From: Rufibacter tibetensis
GTDB lineage: Bacteria; Bacteroidota; Bacteroidia; Cytophagales; Hymenobacteraceae
NCBI RefSeq assembly: GCF_001310085.1
Contig: NZ_CP012643.1
Coordinates: forward strand, 1,023,001-1,087,000
Length of the DNA: 64,000 nucleotides
Direction: 5' to 3'
The notes under the pieces were generated by a model, which was not told the DNA's origin, made no database searches, and saw nothing but the letters and a program-made list of their open reading frames with translations. Each line of letters opens with the position of its first letter. Position 1 is the first letter of the stretch. Both the position numbers and the translations under genes were made by a program. Positions 40,307 to 48,242 of the stretch are shown in pieces.

Positions 40307-41302
40307 ATGTTCAAACACTCCCTCTACCGGTATGCCGGTGTGGCCCTTTTAAGCACCTGCCTGCTGAGCTCCTGCACCACTACCAAGAAGTACAATGCTT
40401 TGTTAGCTCAGAAAGTAAAACTGGAGCGCGAGAAAGCAGATTGCCAGAGTGCCCTTTCCAGAACCACCAGAGAACGCTCTGACCTTTCAAAACAAGTAAC
40501 CGAACTCACCGAAGCCCGTGCCCAACTGGCCGCCGACACCTCTTTGCTGAGCAACACGCTCCGCAAGAGCCAAAGCGTGTACGCCGACCTGAGCAGCACT
40601 TACGACAAGCTCATTAAAAACCATGATCGCCTCATGTCTAACAGCGCGCTGGAGTCATCCAAATTGTCTAAAGACTTAGCCCGACGCGAGGAAGAACTGA
40701 AGAAGCTTAATGAGACGCTCACCAAAAACCGCTCTCAATTAGACCAGTTGAGCAGCGACCTGAAATCACGGGAAGAGCGCCTGAACGAATTGGAGCGTAT
40801 TCTGGCGGAGAAAGACAAGGCGGTAAACGCCCTCCGTACTAAGGTAAGCAATGCCTTACTGGGCTTCAACAGCAAAGACCTTTCAGTAGACGTGAGAAAC
40901 GGGAAAGTGTATGTGTCTTTGTCTGAGCAGTTGCTGTTCAAATCTGGCTCCACCAAAGTAGACGCCAAAGGGCAAGATGCCTTGCGCAAACTGGCCGCTG
41001 CTCTCAAAGACCAGCAGGATGTAAACGTAGTGGTAGAAGGTCACACCGATGACGTACCTGTGGCCCGGGGTACCCTTGGGATGCAAGACAACTGGGACCT
41101 GAGCGTATTACGCGCCACGGAAATAACCCGGATTCTCACCTCTGCCGGTTTGGCCGGTACTAAAATCACGCCTTCGGGCCGGGCCGAAAACGTTCCTTTG
41201 GATGCTGCTAAAACAGCAGATGCCCGCCAGAAGAACCGTCGCACCGAAATCATCCTCACTCCTAAACTAGACGAACTGTTCCAGATTTTGGAAGCGAATT
41301 AG
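40307..41302 (+). CDS. OmpA-family lipoprotein with long coiled coil, paralogue B
   Basis: A 331-residue outer-membrane lipoprotein: lipobox LLSSC, Cys23. A long coiled coil spans about 28-180 (KVKLEREKADCQSALSRTTRERSDLSKQV; SKDLARREEELKKLNETLTK; DLKSREERLNELERILAEKDKAVN), longer than in paralogue A. The OmpA domain carries VVEGHTDDVPVARG, NWDLSVLRATEITRIL and KNRRTEIILTP. It is a second, independently promoted copy of the same architecture; the two may set different outer-membrane to cell-wall spacings. A terminator follows. Confidence 0.93.
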   Translation: MFKHSLYRYAGVALLSTCLLSSCTTTKKYNALLAQKVKLEREKADCQSALSRTTRERSDLSKQVTELTEARAQLAADTSLLSNTLRKSQSVYADLSSTYDKLIKNHDRLMSNSALESSKLSKDLARREEELKKLNETLTKNRSQLDQLSSDLKSREERLNELERILAEKDKAVNALRTKVSNALLGFNSKDLSVDVRNGKVYVSLSEQLLFKSGSTKVDAKGQDALRKLAAALKDQQDVNVVVEGHTDDVPVARGTLGMQDNWDLSVLRATEITRILTSAGLAGTKITPSGRAENVPLDAAKTADARQKNRRTEIILTPKLDELFQILEAN

Positions 41303-41349
41303 CACTGAGGCTACTCCTATTTAAGAGCAGTTTTTAAAATTCATTGCCT

Positions 41350-41376
41350 AAACGCCGGTTCACTCAGCCGGCGTTT
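41350..41376 (+). terminator. Terminator after OmpA paralogue B
   Basis: AAACGCCGG (41350-41358) pairs with CCGGCGTTT (41368-41376), followed by TCTTTT. Confidence 0.8.
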
Positions 41377-41569
41377 TCTTTTCCCTAAGGGTTTATTCAA
41401 GGAGGTCAAAAGTGCCTACTCTGTTTCTCAAGAAACCCGCCGGCTGTATTTGCGTTGTTTTCCCTGCTAGCGGTTCCCCTCTTTCACAAACAAGGAAAAG
41501 AGTTTACCTTTAGCCCTACATCCCCCTGTTTTTCACCTCGGATTGTACCTTTTAACACGAAAAACTTTC

Positions 41570-42034
41570 ATGAGCAAAATAATCATCCGCAGTTTCGCAG
41601 ACCTGCAGCAGTATGAAGGCACTGAAATTGGTGTATCTGATTACCATACCATCACCCAGGAGCAAATCAACATCTTCGCTGACGCCACCCTGGACCACCA
41701 ATGGATTCATCTGGACGCAGAACGGGCTAAAACGGAGTCGCCGTTCGGGAGCACCATTGCCCACGGCTACTTAACGGTATCCTTGCTGCCGTACCTGTGG
41801 GGTCAGATTATCTCCATTGAGAACCTAAAGATGCAGGTGAACTATGAGATTGAGAGCTTACGGTTCAACCAAGCAGTAACGGTAGATAGTGCGCTGCGCC
41901 TGCGGGTAAAATTGCTTTCGGCCGTAAACCTGAGAGGCGTCATCAAAGCTCGCTTAGAAGTTACCATGGAGATTGAAAACAGCAAAAAGCCTGCTTTTAC
42001 CGGTGTCATCACGTTCCTGTATCATTTTAATTAA
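41570..42034 (+). CDS. MaoC-family hot-dog dehydratase
   Basis: A 154-residue hot-dog fold protein. The catalytic Asp/His signature of R-hydratases is visible in FADATLDHQWIHLD (hydratase motif, Asp and His), followed by ERAKTESPFGSTIAHGYLTVSLLP, the standard MaoC core with the SPF and AHG motifs. Family members hydrate enoyl-CoA or act in fatty acid and polyhydroxyalkanoate metabolism. ATG 41570 (MSKIIIRSF) is chosen; a TTG at 41543 is in frame but adds nothing conserved. Transcribed alone. Confidence 0.92.
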   Translation: MSKIIIRSFADLQQYEGTEIGVSDYHTITQEQINIFADATLDHQWIHLDAERAKTESPFGSTIAHGYLTVSLLPYLWGQIISIENLKMQVNYEIESLRFNQAVTVDSALRLRVKLLSAVNLRGVIKARLEVTMEIENSKKPAFTGVITFLYHFN

Positions 42035-42130
42035 AGCAAAGAACACACACTAATTAGCTGACACCCTTATCCTCTAATTAGTTTTGAAAACAAAACTCCT
42101 ACGATTAAGCACCCTTTAAATAACACCTGC

Positions 42131-42730
42131 GTGAAATTACTTTTAACCAGATTTTTATCCCTTTTACTAATCTTTTCGATTTCTTCTTTTAAGAACCCAA
42201 ACTTCATCATCACTGAAAAATATCAACAGGGATATTATATTGGTAACACAGGAAAAGTAGAGGGATACATTTATTTCTCTTATGATAATTATGAAAAATT
42301 TAGCTTCAAAAAAGAACTCAAAGATAAAAGGAGCCTTAAAAGAGTTGGTGAAATCACAAGCTTTTTTGTAGATGGAAAAACATTCAAAGTCATTAACAAC
42401 CTTAACTTAAGAATTGGCATTTGGAATATTTCAGCCCAAAGAGCTTTTGCAGAAGTCATGGTAGAAGGACCAGTTAATCTTTACAAGGTTTACTCACGGG
42501 TAGGGAATGGAAATATGAGTAATCCAGGGGCTATTGAATTAATAAATTATATAGTAGAAAAAGATAACAAGAAATACGCTTATGCTAACGAGCAAACTGG
42601 TAAGTTCAAAAGGGAAGCGGCAGAACTATTTAAAGACAGAGAAGACATTGTTGAAAAAATAAAAAATGGAAAGTATGCTTTAAAAAATATCCTAGATTTA
42701 GTTAATGATTATAACAGCACAAAAATTTAA
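42131..42730 (+). CDS. Hypothetical exported protein, AT-rich
   Basis: A 199-residue protein of unknown family. The first 20 residues (KLLLTRFLSLLLIFSISSF) form a signal peptide; the start codon is GTG (42131), as no ATG lies near. The mature chain begins with short beta strands (YYIGNTGKVEGYIYFSYDNYEKFSF) and ends in a Lys-rich helical segment (KREAAELFKDREDIVEKIKNGK). Its AT-rich composition contrasts with the MaoC and oxidoreductase genes on either side, so it may be a recent arrival. Closed by a terminator at 42782. Confidence 0.75.
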   Translation: MKLLLTRFLSLLLIFSISSFKNPNFIITEKYQQGYYIGNTGKVEGYIYFSYDNYEKFSFKKELKDKRSLKRVGEITSFFVDGKTFKVINNLNLRIGIWNISAQRAFAEVMVEGPVNLYKVYSRVGNGNMSNPGAIELINYIVEKDNKKYAYANEQTGKFKREAAELFKDREDIVEKIKNGKYALKNILDLVNDYNSTKI

Positions 42731-42781
42731 GTCTTAACTCTTCGCTCACTCACCTCAAAAATCTTTAGTTCTTAAAACACT

Positions 42782-42815
42782 AACGCGCTACTTCGCCAAA
42801 GCTGAGTAGCGCGTT
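42782..42815 (+). terminator. Terminator after hypothetical gene
   Basis: AACGCGCTACT (42782-42792) pairs with AGTAGCGCGTT (42805-42815), followed by TCTTTTAC. Confidence 0.8.
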
Positions 42816-43009
42816 TCTTTTACAAGGCTTTACCTTCTCCTCAAGCAAAATAATAGCTGCTTAATGTGTTTTTACATTACTTCTGAAATACTTTAAAGAC
42901 AGGTCATTTGAAGGAATGTATCAAAATCTTCGCTCTTCTAAAAATAGCTTTTACATCAAACCCTTCGGTAGAAGAAGAAGTATGAATGACTTTGCCAAAG
43001 AACATAACC

Positions 43010-44077
43010 ATGAGCACTCTCTTTTCTCCCCTTCAAATCAAAAGCATACAGCTAAAAAATAGAATTGTCGTTTCTCCCATGTGCCAATACTCCAGCCAGG
43101 ACGGGTTCGCAAACGACTGGCACCTGGTGCATTTGGGAAGCCGGGCTGTGGGTGGCGCAGGTTTGATTTTACTGGAAGCCACCGCTGTTTCGCCGGAAGG
43201 CCGCATTACACCAGATGATCTGGGTATCTGGAAAGACGAGCACCTCCCTGAACTGAAACGGATTGTCTCGTTCCTGGAGGCAAACGGTTCAGTAGCCGGT
43301 ATCCAATTAGCCCATGCTGGTCGCAAAGCCAGCCACCGTGCCCCCTGGAAAGGAGGAAACGCGCTGCACCCCGGCGAAGAAGGTGCCTGGACTACTGTAG
43401 CGCCCAGTGCCATTCCGTTTCAGGAAGGTGGCATCACACCTGTGGCACTGGACCAGGAAGGTATCCGGAAAGTGCTGGCAGATTTTAAAGCGGCGGCAGC
43501 CCGAGCTTTAGAGGCCGGTTTTAAAGTGGTAGAGATTCACGGCGCCCATGGTTATCTTCTGCACGAGTTCTTTTCGCCGCTCAGCAACCACCGCACTGAT
43601 GCCTACGGCGCCTCCTTTGAAAACCGGGTCCGGTTGCTTCTGGAAGTAGTGGATTCTGTGCAGGAAGTCTGGCCAGCAGAGTATCCGCTGTTTGTAAGAA
43701 TCTCGGCTACTGACTGGACGCCAGATGGCTGGAACGAAGAAGACTCTGTTGCTTTGGCCAGGTTGCTGAAAGAGAAAGGCGTAGATTTAATTGACACCTC
43801 CACGGGCGGAAACGTACCCAAAGTACGCATTCCTGTAGGGCCTGGCTATCAAGTTCGTTTTGCTGAGAAAATCAAAAAAGAGGCCCAAATCATGACTGGC
43901 GCTGTGGGCATGATCACCACTGCGCAGGAAGCGGAAGAAATCATTTCCAGCGGCCAGGCAGATGTGGTGCTCCTCGCCCGCGAATTGCTCCGCGACCCCT
44001 ATTTCCCACTGCGGGCTGCCAAACAACTAGGCGTAGAACTGGAATGGCCAGCTCAATACCAAAGAGCCAGAGATTAA
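43010..44077 (+). CDS. NADH:flavin oxidoreductase, old yellow enzyme family (YqjM-like)
   Basis: A 355-residue FMN-dependent ene-reductase. It shows LFSPLQIKSIQLKNRIVVSPMCQYSS (shared by YqjM-type enzymes, with the Cys near the flavin), WHLVHLGSRAVGGAGLILLEATAVSPEGR, the catalytic H-x-x-H-type region QLAHAGRKAS and EIHGAHGYLLHEFFSPLSNHRTD, and closing ADVVLLARELLRDPYFPLRAA. It reduces alpha,beta-unsaturated carbonyls with NAD(P)H. ATG 43010 is preferred over 42986. Transcribed alone with its own terminator region. Confidence 0.94.
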   Translation: MSTLFSPLQIKSIQLKNRIVVSPMCQYSSQDGFANDWHLVHLGSRAVGGAGLILLEATAVSPEGRITPDDLGIWKDEHLPELKRIVSFLEANGSVAGIQLAHAGRKASHRAPWKGGNALHPGEEGAWTTVAPSAIPFQEGGITPVALDQEGIRKVLADFKAAAARALEAGFKVVEIHGAHGYLLHEFFSPLSNHRTDAYGASFENRVRLLLEVVDSVQEVWPAEYPLFVRISATDWTPDGWNEEDSVALARLLKEKGVDLIDTSTGGNVPKVRIPVGPGYQVRFAEKIKKEAQIMTGAVGMITTAQEAEEIISSGQADVVLLARELLRDPYFPLRAAKQLGVELEWPAQYQRARD

Positions 44078-44142
44078 TCTATGGTTGTGTGCCAATCAAA
44101 GGATAAAAAACTAACATTCCCTTTTTCAAACTTTTGGCCGAA

Positions 44143-44191
44143 GCCTCGGCTGGCTGGCAAAGGAAGCAGAACTTTGTCCGCCAGCCGAGGC
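44143..44191. repeat. Palindrome downstream of the old yellow enzyme gene
   Basis: GCCTCGGCTGGC (44143-44154) pairs with GCCAGCCGAGGC (44180-44191). It lies between the convergent oxidoreductase and NTF2-like genes; a second REP-like short palindrome. Could act as a terminator but lacks a T-run. Confidence 0.55.
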
Positions 44192-44270
44192 GGGGCCTTG
44201 CGGCCGTGAGCACTTACCGCCGAAATTGGAACTGCAAAGCTCAGTTACTTTGAAAGGACGTAAACCTGCT

Positions 44271-44702
44271 TTACAACTTATAAGCTTGACGGGCCAAAAG
44301 CCTCCAGTCGCCACCTTCTTTTGCCCACACCAGCAGCACACCCAATTTCACAGTTCCGGGCTTGTCGCTGTCATTGGTCTGCCCAGATAATTGGTGCCGA
44401 ACAATGGCTGTTTTGCCCGTCACCTGAACGGTTTGGTTTGCCAGGTCAATGCTTATGAAGTCAGATTGACCACTTACAATGGCTTGCACGAAGGCGGCTT
44501 TGTCTTCCAGTTTGCCGCTGGAATGCCCATAACTCAGGCTGTTTGAAGTAACCGCTTCCAGGTCCTTGCGCTCTCCAGAGATCATAGCTTGCTTCAGTTT
44601 TTCTACGGCAGCGGCTACCTTCTTTTCCTCTTTAGATTGTGCCTGCACCAACAGGCTAAGCATCATACATAAGCCCAAGAGGGCAACTACTTTCTTAGTC
44701 AT
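44271..44702 (-). CDS. Exported NTF2-like / DUF4440 protein
   Basis: A 143-residue protein with a signal peptide (MTKKVVALLGLCMMLSLLVQAQ) and a small cone-shaped NTF2-like fold: KVAAAVEKLKQAMISGERKDLEAVTSNSLSYGHSSG and IDLANQTVQVTGKTAIVRHQL with VLLVWAKEGGDWRLLARQAYKL at the end, typical of DUF4440. Such proteins bind small molecules or act as SnoaL-like domains; substrate unknown. ATG 44702 starts at the signal peptide; the in-frame ATG at 44729 is not conserved. Confidence 0.88.
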   Translation of the reverse strand: MTKKVVALLGLCMMLSLLVQAQSKEEKKVAAAVEKLKQAMISGERKDLEAVTSNSLSYGHSSGKLEDKAAFVQAIVSGQSDFISIDLANQTVQVTGKTAIVRHQLSGQTNDSDKPGTVKLGVLLVWAKEGGDWRLLARQAYKL

Positions 44703-44853
44703 ACACGTATGGGTTAGGGTTCTTTCCAAGATTTTCTGCCGGAAGCGTCATTACAAGACACCTCAAGATAGGCATACTTTCCATGCGAAACAGCGTCTAT
44801 CTGTTTTAAGGCTGTTTTCCGGATACCACCTGCGTTTCAGACTTCAGAAAATC

Positions 44854-45537
44854 TCAGAGCTTTAGGGGAGGCTCAGCGTCTGGGTTCCAGACCTGGTAAG
44901 CCAGTTCATTCAGGGCCAAGCGAGCATAGCGGAAACCTTCCGCCAGTTGGTGATAGATCTGGGACAGCTCTAATTGAGAGGCCAATTTGTGGTGGGCAGC
45001 AGTACGGAAACTGGTGCGGCCTACCTCTTCATAAAAGGAAAAGTCTGGGGCTCCGCGCTGTTGCCGGCGTTCAATCCAGGCCCTGAACATACCCGACAGA
45101 AAAAGCGCATAATTTCCGATGTGCACCCGAATCAAAAAAGCCTCGGCAGCCGATGCGGTAGTTAAAGCCTCCAGCATCTCCGCAATGTAATGGAATTGGT
45201 GCGGCAGTTTCTCATGGGGTGAGTGCATGCTTTGCACCGTAGAAAATCTCCAGAGAAGCGCACCCAGGTAATCGGCCAGGTCACGGTCTTCTATGCCTTG
45301 TCGGCGCAGCGCCGTGCGGGCCAGTACATAAAAGTATAGCTGTTGTGATACTTCCACGTGCCCTTTCTTAGAAGACAAGGTCTTTGCCAGCACCTCGTTG
45401 TCCAGCATTTCATCTCGGCACTCGGGATCACTCAGCAACTCCACCAAACTTACCTGACTTCCTTTTCTGGATAGGACCCGCGCCACAAACTCAAAATCTG
45501 CGGCCGTAAACTGGGCCCGGCAATTTGCTAATACCAT
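44854..45537 (-). CDS. Hypothetical helical protein
   Basis: A 227-residue soluble protein with no family I can name. It is almost entirely helical: FTAADFEFVARVLSRKGSQVSLVELL, ALRRQGIEDRDLADYLGALLWRFST, FLIRVHIGNYALFLSGMFRAWIERRQQRG, SQLELSQIYHQLAEGFRYARLALNELAY. A central stretch of charged residues plus a clear Trp/Phe core suggests a compact all-alpha fold. Composition matches the core genome, and the neighbours are unrelated, so function is unknown. Confidence 0.78.
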   Translation of the reverse strand: MVLANCRAQFTAADFEFVARVLSRKGSQVSLVELLSDPECRDEMLDNEVLAKTLSSKKGHVEVSQQLYFYVLARTALRRQGIEDRDLADYLGALLWRFSTVQSMHSPHEKLPHQFHYIAEMLEALTTASAAEAFLIRVHIGNYALFLSGMFRAWIERRQQRGAPDFSFYEEVGRTSFRTAAHHKLASQLELSQIYHQLAEGFRYARLALNELAYQVWNPDAEPPLKL

Positions 45538-45833
45538 GGGTCTCGCTCCTTTCCATTGACTCCTGTAAAACTTCGGATTGAATTCTGGCTAGATGAGCAC
45601 GCCAGATTTTCTTTTGTTATAAAAACGAAGCCCTATTTTAGAAAGTTATCGCGCAAGGGCTAAATATATTTTATCTGACGTTTAGAGGTGCATTGCTAAA
45701 AATCGGCGTTAAACCTACCTCCTACTTTTTGGGCTGCTCTCTGTATTAACGATTCTTATTTAGTGCATATTTAATTATCGGGGCAGTACCTGATTGTTTC
45801 AGGGCTCCTTTCACAAAAACAGACCTGAAACAA

Positions 45834-45866
45834 AAAGCCCTGCTGGATTATCTCCAACAGGGCTTT
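45834..45866 (-). terminator. Terminator downstream of the cystathionine synthase gene
   Basis: AAAGCCCTGCTGGA (45834-45847) pairs, with one mismatch, with 45853-45866; on the minus strand the stem ends in TTTTTGTTTC. A second small stem GTTTCAGG/CCTGAAAC lies at 45796-45831. Confidence 0.75.
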
Positions 45867-45886
45867 GATTATAGATTCCTATGAGG

Positions 45887-47026
45887 TTATCCGATGGCCT
45901 GCTCCAAATCGGCGACCAAATCTTCTACATCTTCAATGCCTACGCTTAACCTGATGAGCGAGTCAGACAAACCGCCTTTCAGACGCTCTACCTGCGGAAT
46001 GCTGGCGTGCGTCATGGTAGCGGGGTGTCCGCATAATGATTCTACGCCGCCCAAGGATTCTGCCAACGCAAAATAATGCAGTTTCTCCAGTACCTGGATT
46101 GCATCTTCCATCCGATCACCTTTCAACTCAAAAGAGATCATCCCCCCGAAATCGCGCATCTGCTCTTTGGCAATCTGGTGGTTAGGATGATCTTCAAAGC
46201 CTGGCCAGAACACTCTACCCACTTTAGGGTGTTGACGCAGGTAGTCGGCAACGACTCTTCCGTTCTCACAGTGGCGCTGCATGCGTACGTGCAGGGTCTT
46301 CAAGCCTCTTAGCACTAGGAAACAGTCCTGCGGACCTGGAGTGCCACCGCAGGCGTTCTGGATGAAGGCCAGGCGTTGGGCCAGTTCATCGTCCTGTACC
46401 ACAATGGCGCCCATCACCACATCTGAGTGACCGGCCATGTACTTGGTTAGGGAGTGCATGACAATATCAGCGCCTAAATCAATCGGAGTTTGCAGGTACG
46501 GTGTGGAGAAGGTGTTGTCCACCACCAGCAGCAGGTTTCGTCTTTTGCAGATTTCGGCAGCACCTTTGATGTCAATTATGTTAAGGAGCGGGTTAGTGGG
46601 CGTTTCTACCCAAATCATTTTGGTGTTCTCCGTTACATACTGGTCTATGTTACTGATTTCGGCCATAGACACAAACTGGAACTTGATGCCATACTCCTGA
46701 AATACCTTGGTGAAGATGCGGTAGGTACCACCGTACAGGTCGTTTGTAGCAATCACCTCATCGCCGGGTCTCAACATTTTGATGATGCAGTCAGTAGCTG
46801 CCATACCTGAGGCAAAGCAGAGGCCATGCTTGCCGTTTTCCAGGGCAGCCAACGCATTTTGCAGCGCAGTTCTAGTAGGATTATGCGTACGGGAATACTC
46901 ATAGCCGTTGTGGTCTCCGGGAGAGCGCTGCACATACGTGGAGGTTTGGTAAATGGGCGTCATGATGGCGCCAGTGGTAGGATCTGGCTCTACGCCAGCG
47001 TGTATGGTCTTGGTTCCGAATTTCAT
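45887..47026 (-). CDS. Cystathionine gamma-synthase-type PLP enzyme (trans-sulfuration)
   Basis: A 379-residue cystathionine gamma-synthase/lyase family protein. The PLP lysine is Lys195 in MHSLTKYMAGHSDVVMG; ETPTNPLLNIIDIKG, VDNTFSTPYLQTP, and near the C-terminus ESLGGVESLCGHPATMTHAS and SVGIEDVEDLVADLEQA are family hallmarks. The reaction is either synthesis of cystathionine from an acylated homoserine and cysteine or its cleavage; the sequence fits both MetB and MetC/CGL types, so the symbol is left open. A 13-bp direct repeat sits just upstream. Confidence 0.95.
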   Translation of the reverse strand: MKFGTKTIHAGVEPDPTTGAIMTPIYQTSTYVQRSPGDHNGYEYSRTHNPTRTALQNALAALENGKHGLCFASGMAATDCIIKMLRPGDEVIATNDLYGGTYRIFTKVFQEYGIKFQFVSMAEISNIDQYVTENTKMIWVETPTNPLLNIIDIKGAAEICKRRNLLLVVDNTFSTPYLQTPIDLGADIVMHSLTKYMAGHSDVVMGAIVVQDDELAQRLAFIQNACGGTPGPQDCFLVLRGLKTLHVRMQRHCENGRVVADYLRQHPKVGRVFWPGFEDHPNHQIAKEQMRDFGGMISFELKGDRMEDAIQVLEKLHYFALAESLGGVESLCGHPATMTHASIPQVERLKGGLSDSLIRLSVGIEDVEDLVADLEQAIG

Positions 47027-47044
47027 AGGGTCTTATACGGTGGT

Positions 47045-47076
47045 ATGGATGCAAGTTAGAAAAATGGATGCAAGTT
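47045..47076 (-). promoter_or_regulatory. 13-bp direct repeat upstream of the trans-sulfuration gene
   Basis: ATGGATGCAAGTT occurs at 47045-47057 and 47064-47076, 19 bases apart start to start, the first copy 18 bases before the ATG at 47026. Possible operator or start-site duplication. Confidence 0.4.
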
Positions 47077-47151
47077 TCCAGTTTGTCTAAACTCAGCGGT
47101 TGGAGCGTATTTCCCGTACTTTGGTAGAAATACCCGATATTCGTCGCGCTT

Positions 47152-47847
47152 ATGTGGAAGAAACTCCTGGAACAAAATACTGGTACGCTTCTTTACTCTT
47201 TATTGCTTGTTGTAATTCCAGTGCTGGCCAGTTCCGGTCTGGCACTTTGGCTGTATCATAATACTGCCTTGTTAGAATCCCTTTCGCCATTACAGCAAAT
47301 TTTCTACTTTTTGGTGGTTTCCCTTACCATGGCGTTTGCCATTACCCCAACTACGTTTGTTGCATTGGCTACAGGCTTCTTCTTCGGGTGGACTGCTTTC
47401 ATAGGAGTGGTAGTCTCTTATGGGTTTGCTGCCCTCATTGGCTACACGGTGGCAAAACTTATTGACCATGGAAAGATGACCACCTTCCTACATCAGTTCC
47501 CTAAAGCGGAAGGCGTAATGAACGAGCTCCGCGAACAAAGCATGAGTTTGATTATCCTGACCCGCATTTCCCCGGTTCTGCCGTTCGCATTTATGACCTT
47601 TGTATTGTCGTTAGTGCAGGTACCCCGCGGACGATTCCTGCTGGCCAGTATGCTGGGAATGTTGCCGCGTACGATCTTCTTCTTCTGGATGGGCACCCAG
47701 GCCCAAGACTTGCTGGCCCTCTTGCAAGACCCAAACGCTGGCACGTCTGGCAAGCTTTTATTGGGTGCACTGGTGGTGATTTCTTTGGGAGGCTTGTATT
47801 TCTTACTCAACCATGCCATCAAAAAAGCCTTATCCAGAAGCAGATAG
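47152..47847 (+). CDS. VTT-domain (TVP38/TMEM64, DedA-like) membrane protein
   Basis: A 231-residue protein with about five membrane helices and the VTT core: FVALATGFFFGWTAFIGVVVSYGFAALIGYTVA, then NELREQSMSLIILTRISPVLPFAFMTFVLSLVQV and GRFLLASMLGMLPRTIFFFWMG. The motif R-x-S/P-x-x-P in the second helix pair is typical of the TVP38/TMEM64 group. Such proteins are lipid scramblases or undecaprenyl-phosphate transport factors in the DedA sense; the exact role here is not known. Convergent/neighbour to a tRNA. Confidence 0.9.
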   Translation: MWKKLLEQNTGTLLYSLLLVVIPVLASSGLALWLYHNTALLESLSPLQQIFYFLVVSLTMAFAITPTTFVALATGFFFGWTAFIGVVVSYGFAALIGYTVAKLIDHGKMTTFLHQFPKAEGVMNELREQSMSLIILTRISPVLPFAFMTFVLSLVQVPRGRFLLASMLGMLPRTIFFFWMGTQAQDLLALLQDPNAGTSGKLLLGALVVISLGGLYFLLNHAIKKALSRSR

Positions 47848-47878
47848 CATTTTTTTGAAGATTTTTTTGAGCTAAGTC

Positions 47879-47909
47879 TTGCGCAACACCGTAAAAGCAT
47901 CTACCTTTG
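47879..47909 (+). promoter_or_regulatory. Promoter of the tRNA gene
   Basis: TTG at 47879-47881, 20 bases, then TACCTTTG at 47902-47909, matching the Bacteroidota consensus; the tRNA starts 15 bases later. Confidence 0.8.
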
Positions 47910-47924
47910 CATCACTAAATAACT

Positions 47925-47998
47925 GGTCACGTAGCTCAACTGGATAGAGCATCTGACTACGAATCAGAAGGTTTGGGGTTCGACTCCCTACGCGACCA
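47925..47998 (+). tRNA. tRNA-Arg (anticodon ACG)
   Basis: A complete cloverleaf: acceptor 5' GGTCACG, D-arm GCTCAACTGGATAGAGC, anticodon arm TCTGA-CTACGAA-TCAGA with anticodon ACG, T-arm with TTCGACT loop, acceptor 3' CGCGACC and discriminator A. The acceptor has one mismatch, A5 opposite C68. CCA is not encoded. The T-loop has TTCGA as expected. A strong terminator follows. Confidence 0.95.
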
Positions 47999-48010
47999 CA
48001 GCAAGTAAAT

Positions 48011-48043
48011 AAAAGCCCTGTAAGAAAAACTTACAGGGCTTTT
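48011..48043 (+). terminator. Terminator of the tRNA transcript
   Basis: Perfect 14-bp stem AAAAGCCCTGTAAG (48011-48024) and its complement (48030-48043), loop AAAAA, followed by TGTTTTT. Confidence 0.9.
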
Positions 48044-48242
48044 TGTTTTTACAGGTTCGACGGATAGATGCTTTTTTGAGGCTAATATTATGTATTCCCT
48101 TTTTCAATAGCATAAACGTTTTGAGGATTGATTTCCAAATCAACCTTTAAAACTAAGAACCCATTGATCAGCTTAGTTTAAAGCCCAAAGGTTTGTGGTC
48201 ACATCCTGGCTCATACTAAGCTGCAAAACTTAGTTCAACCTG

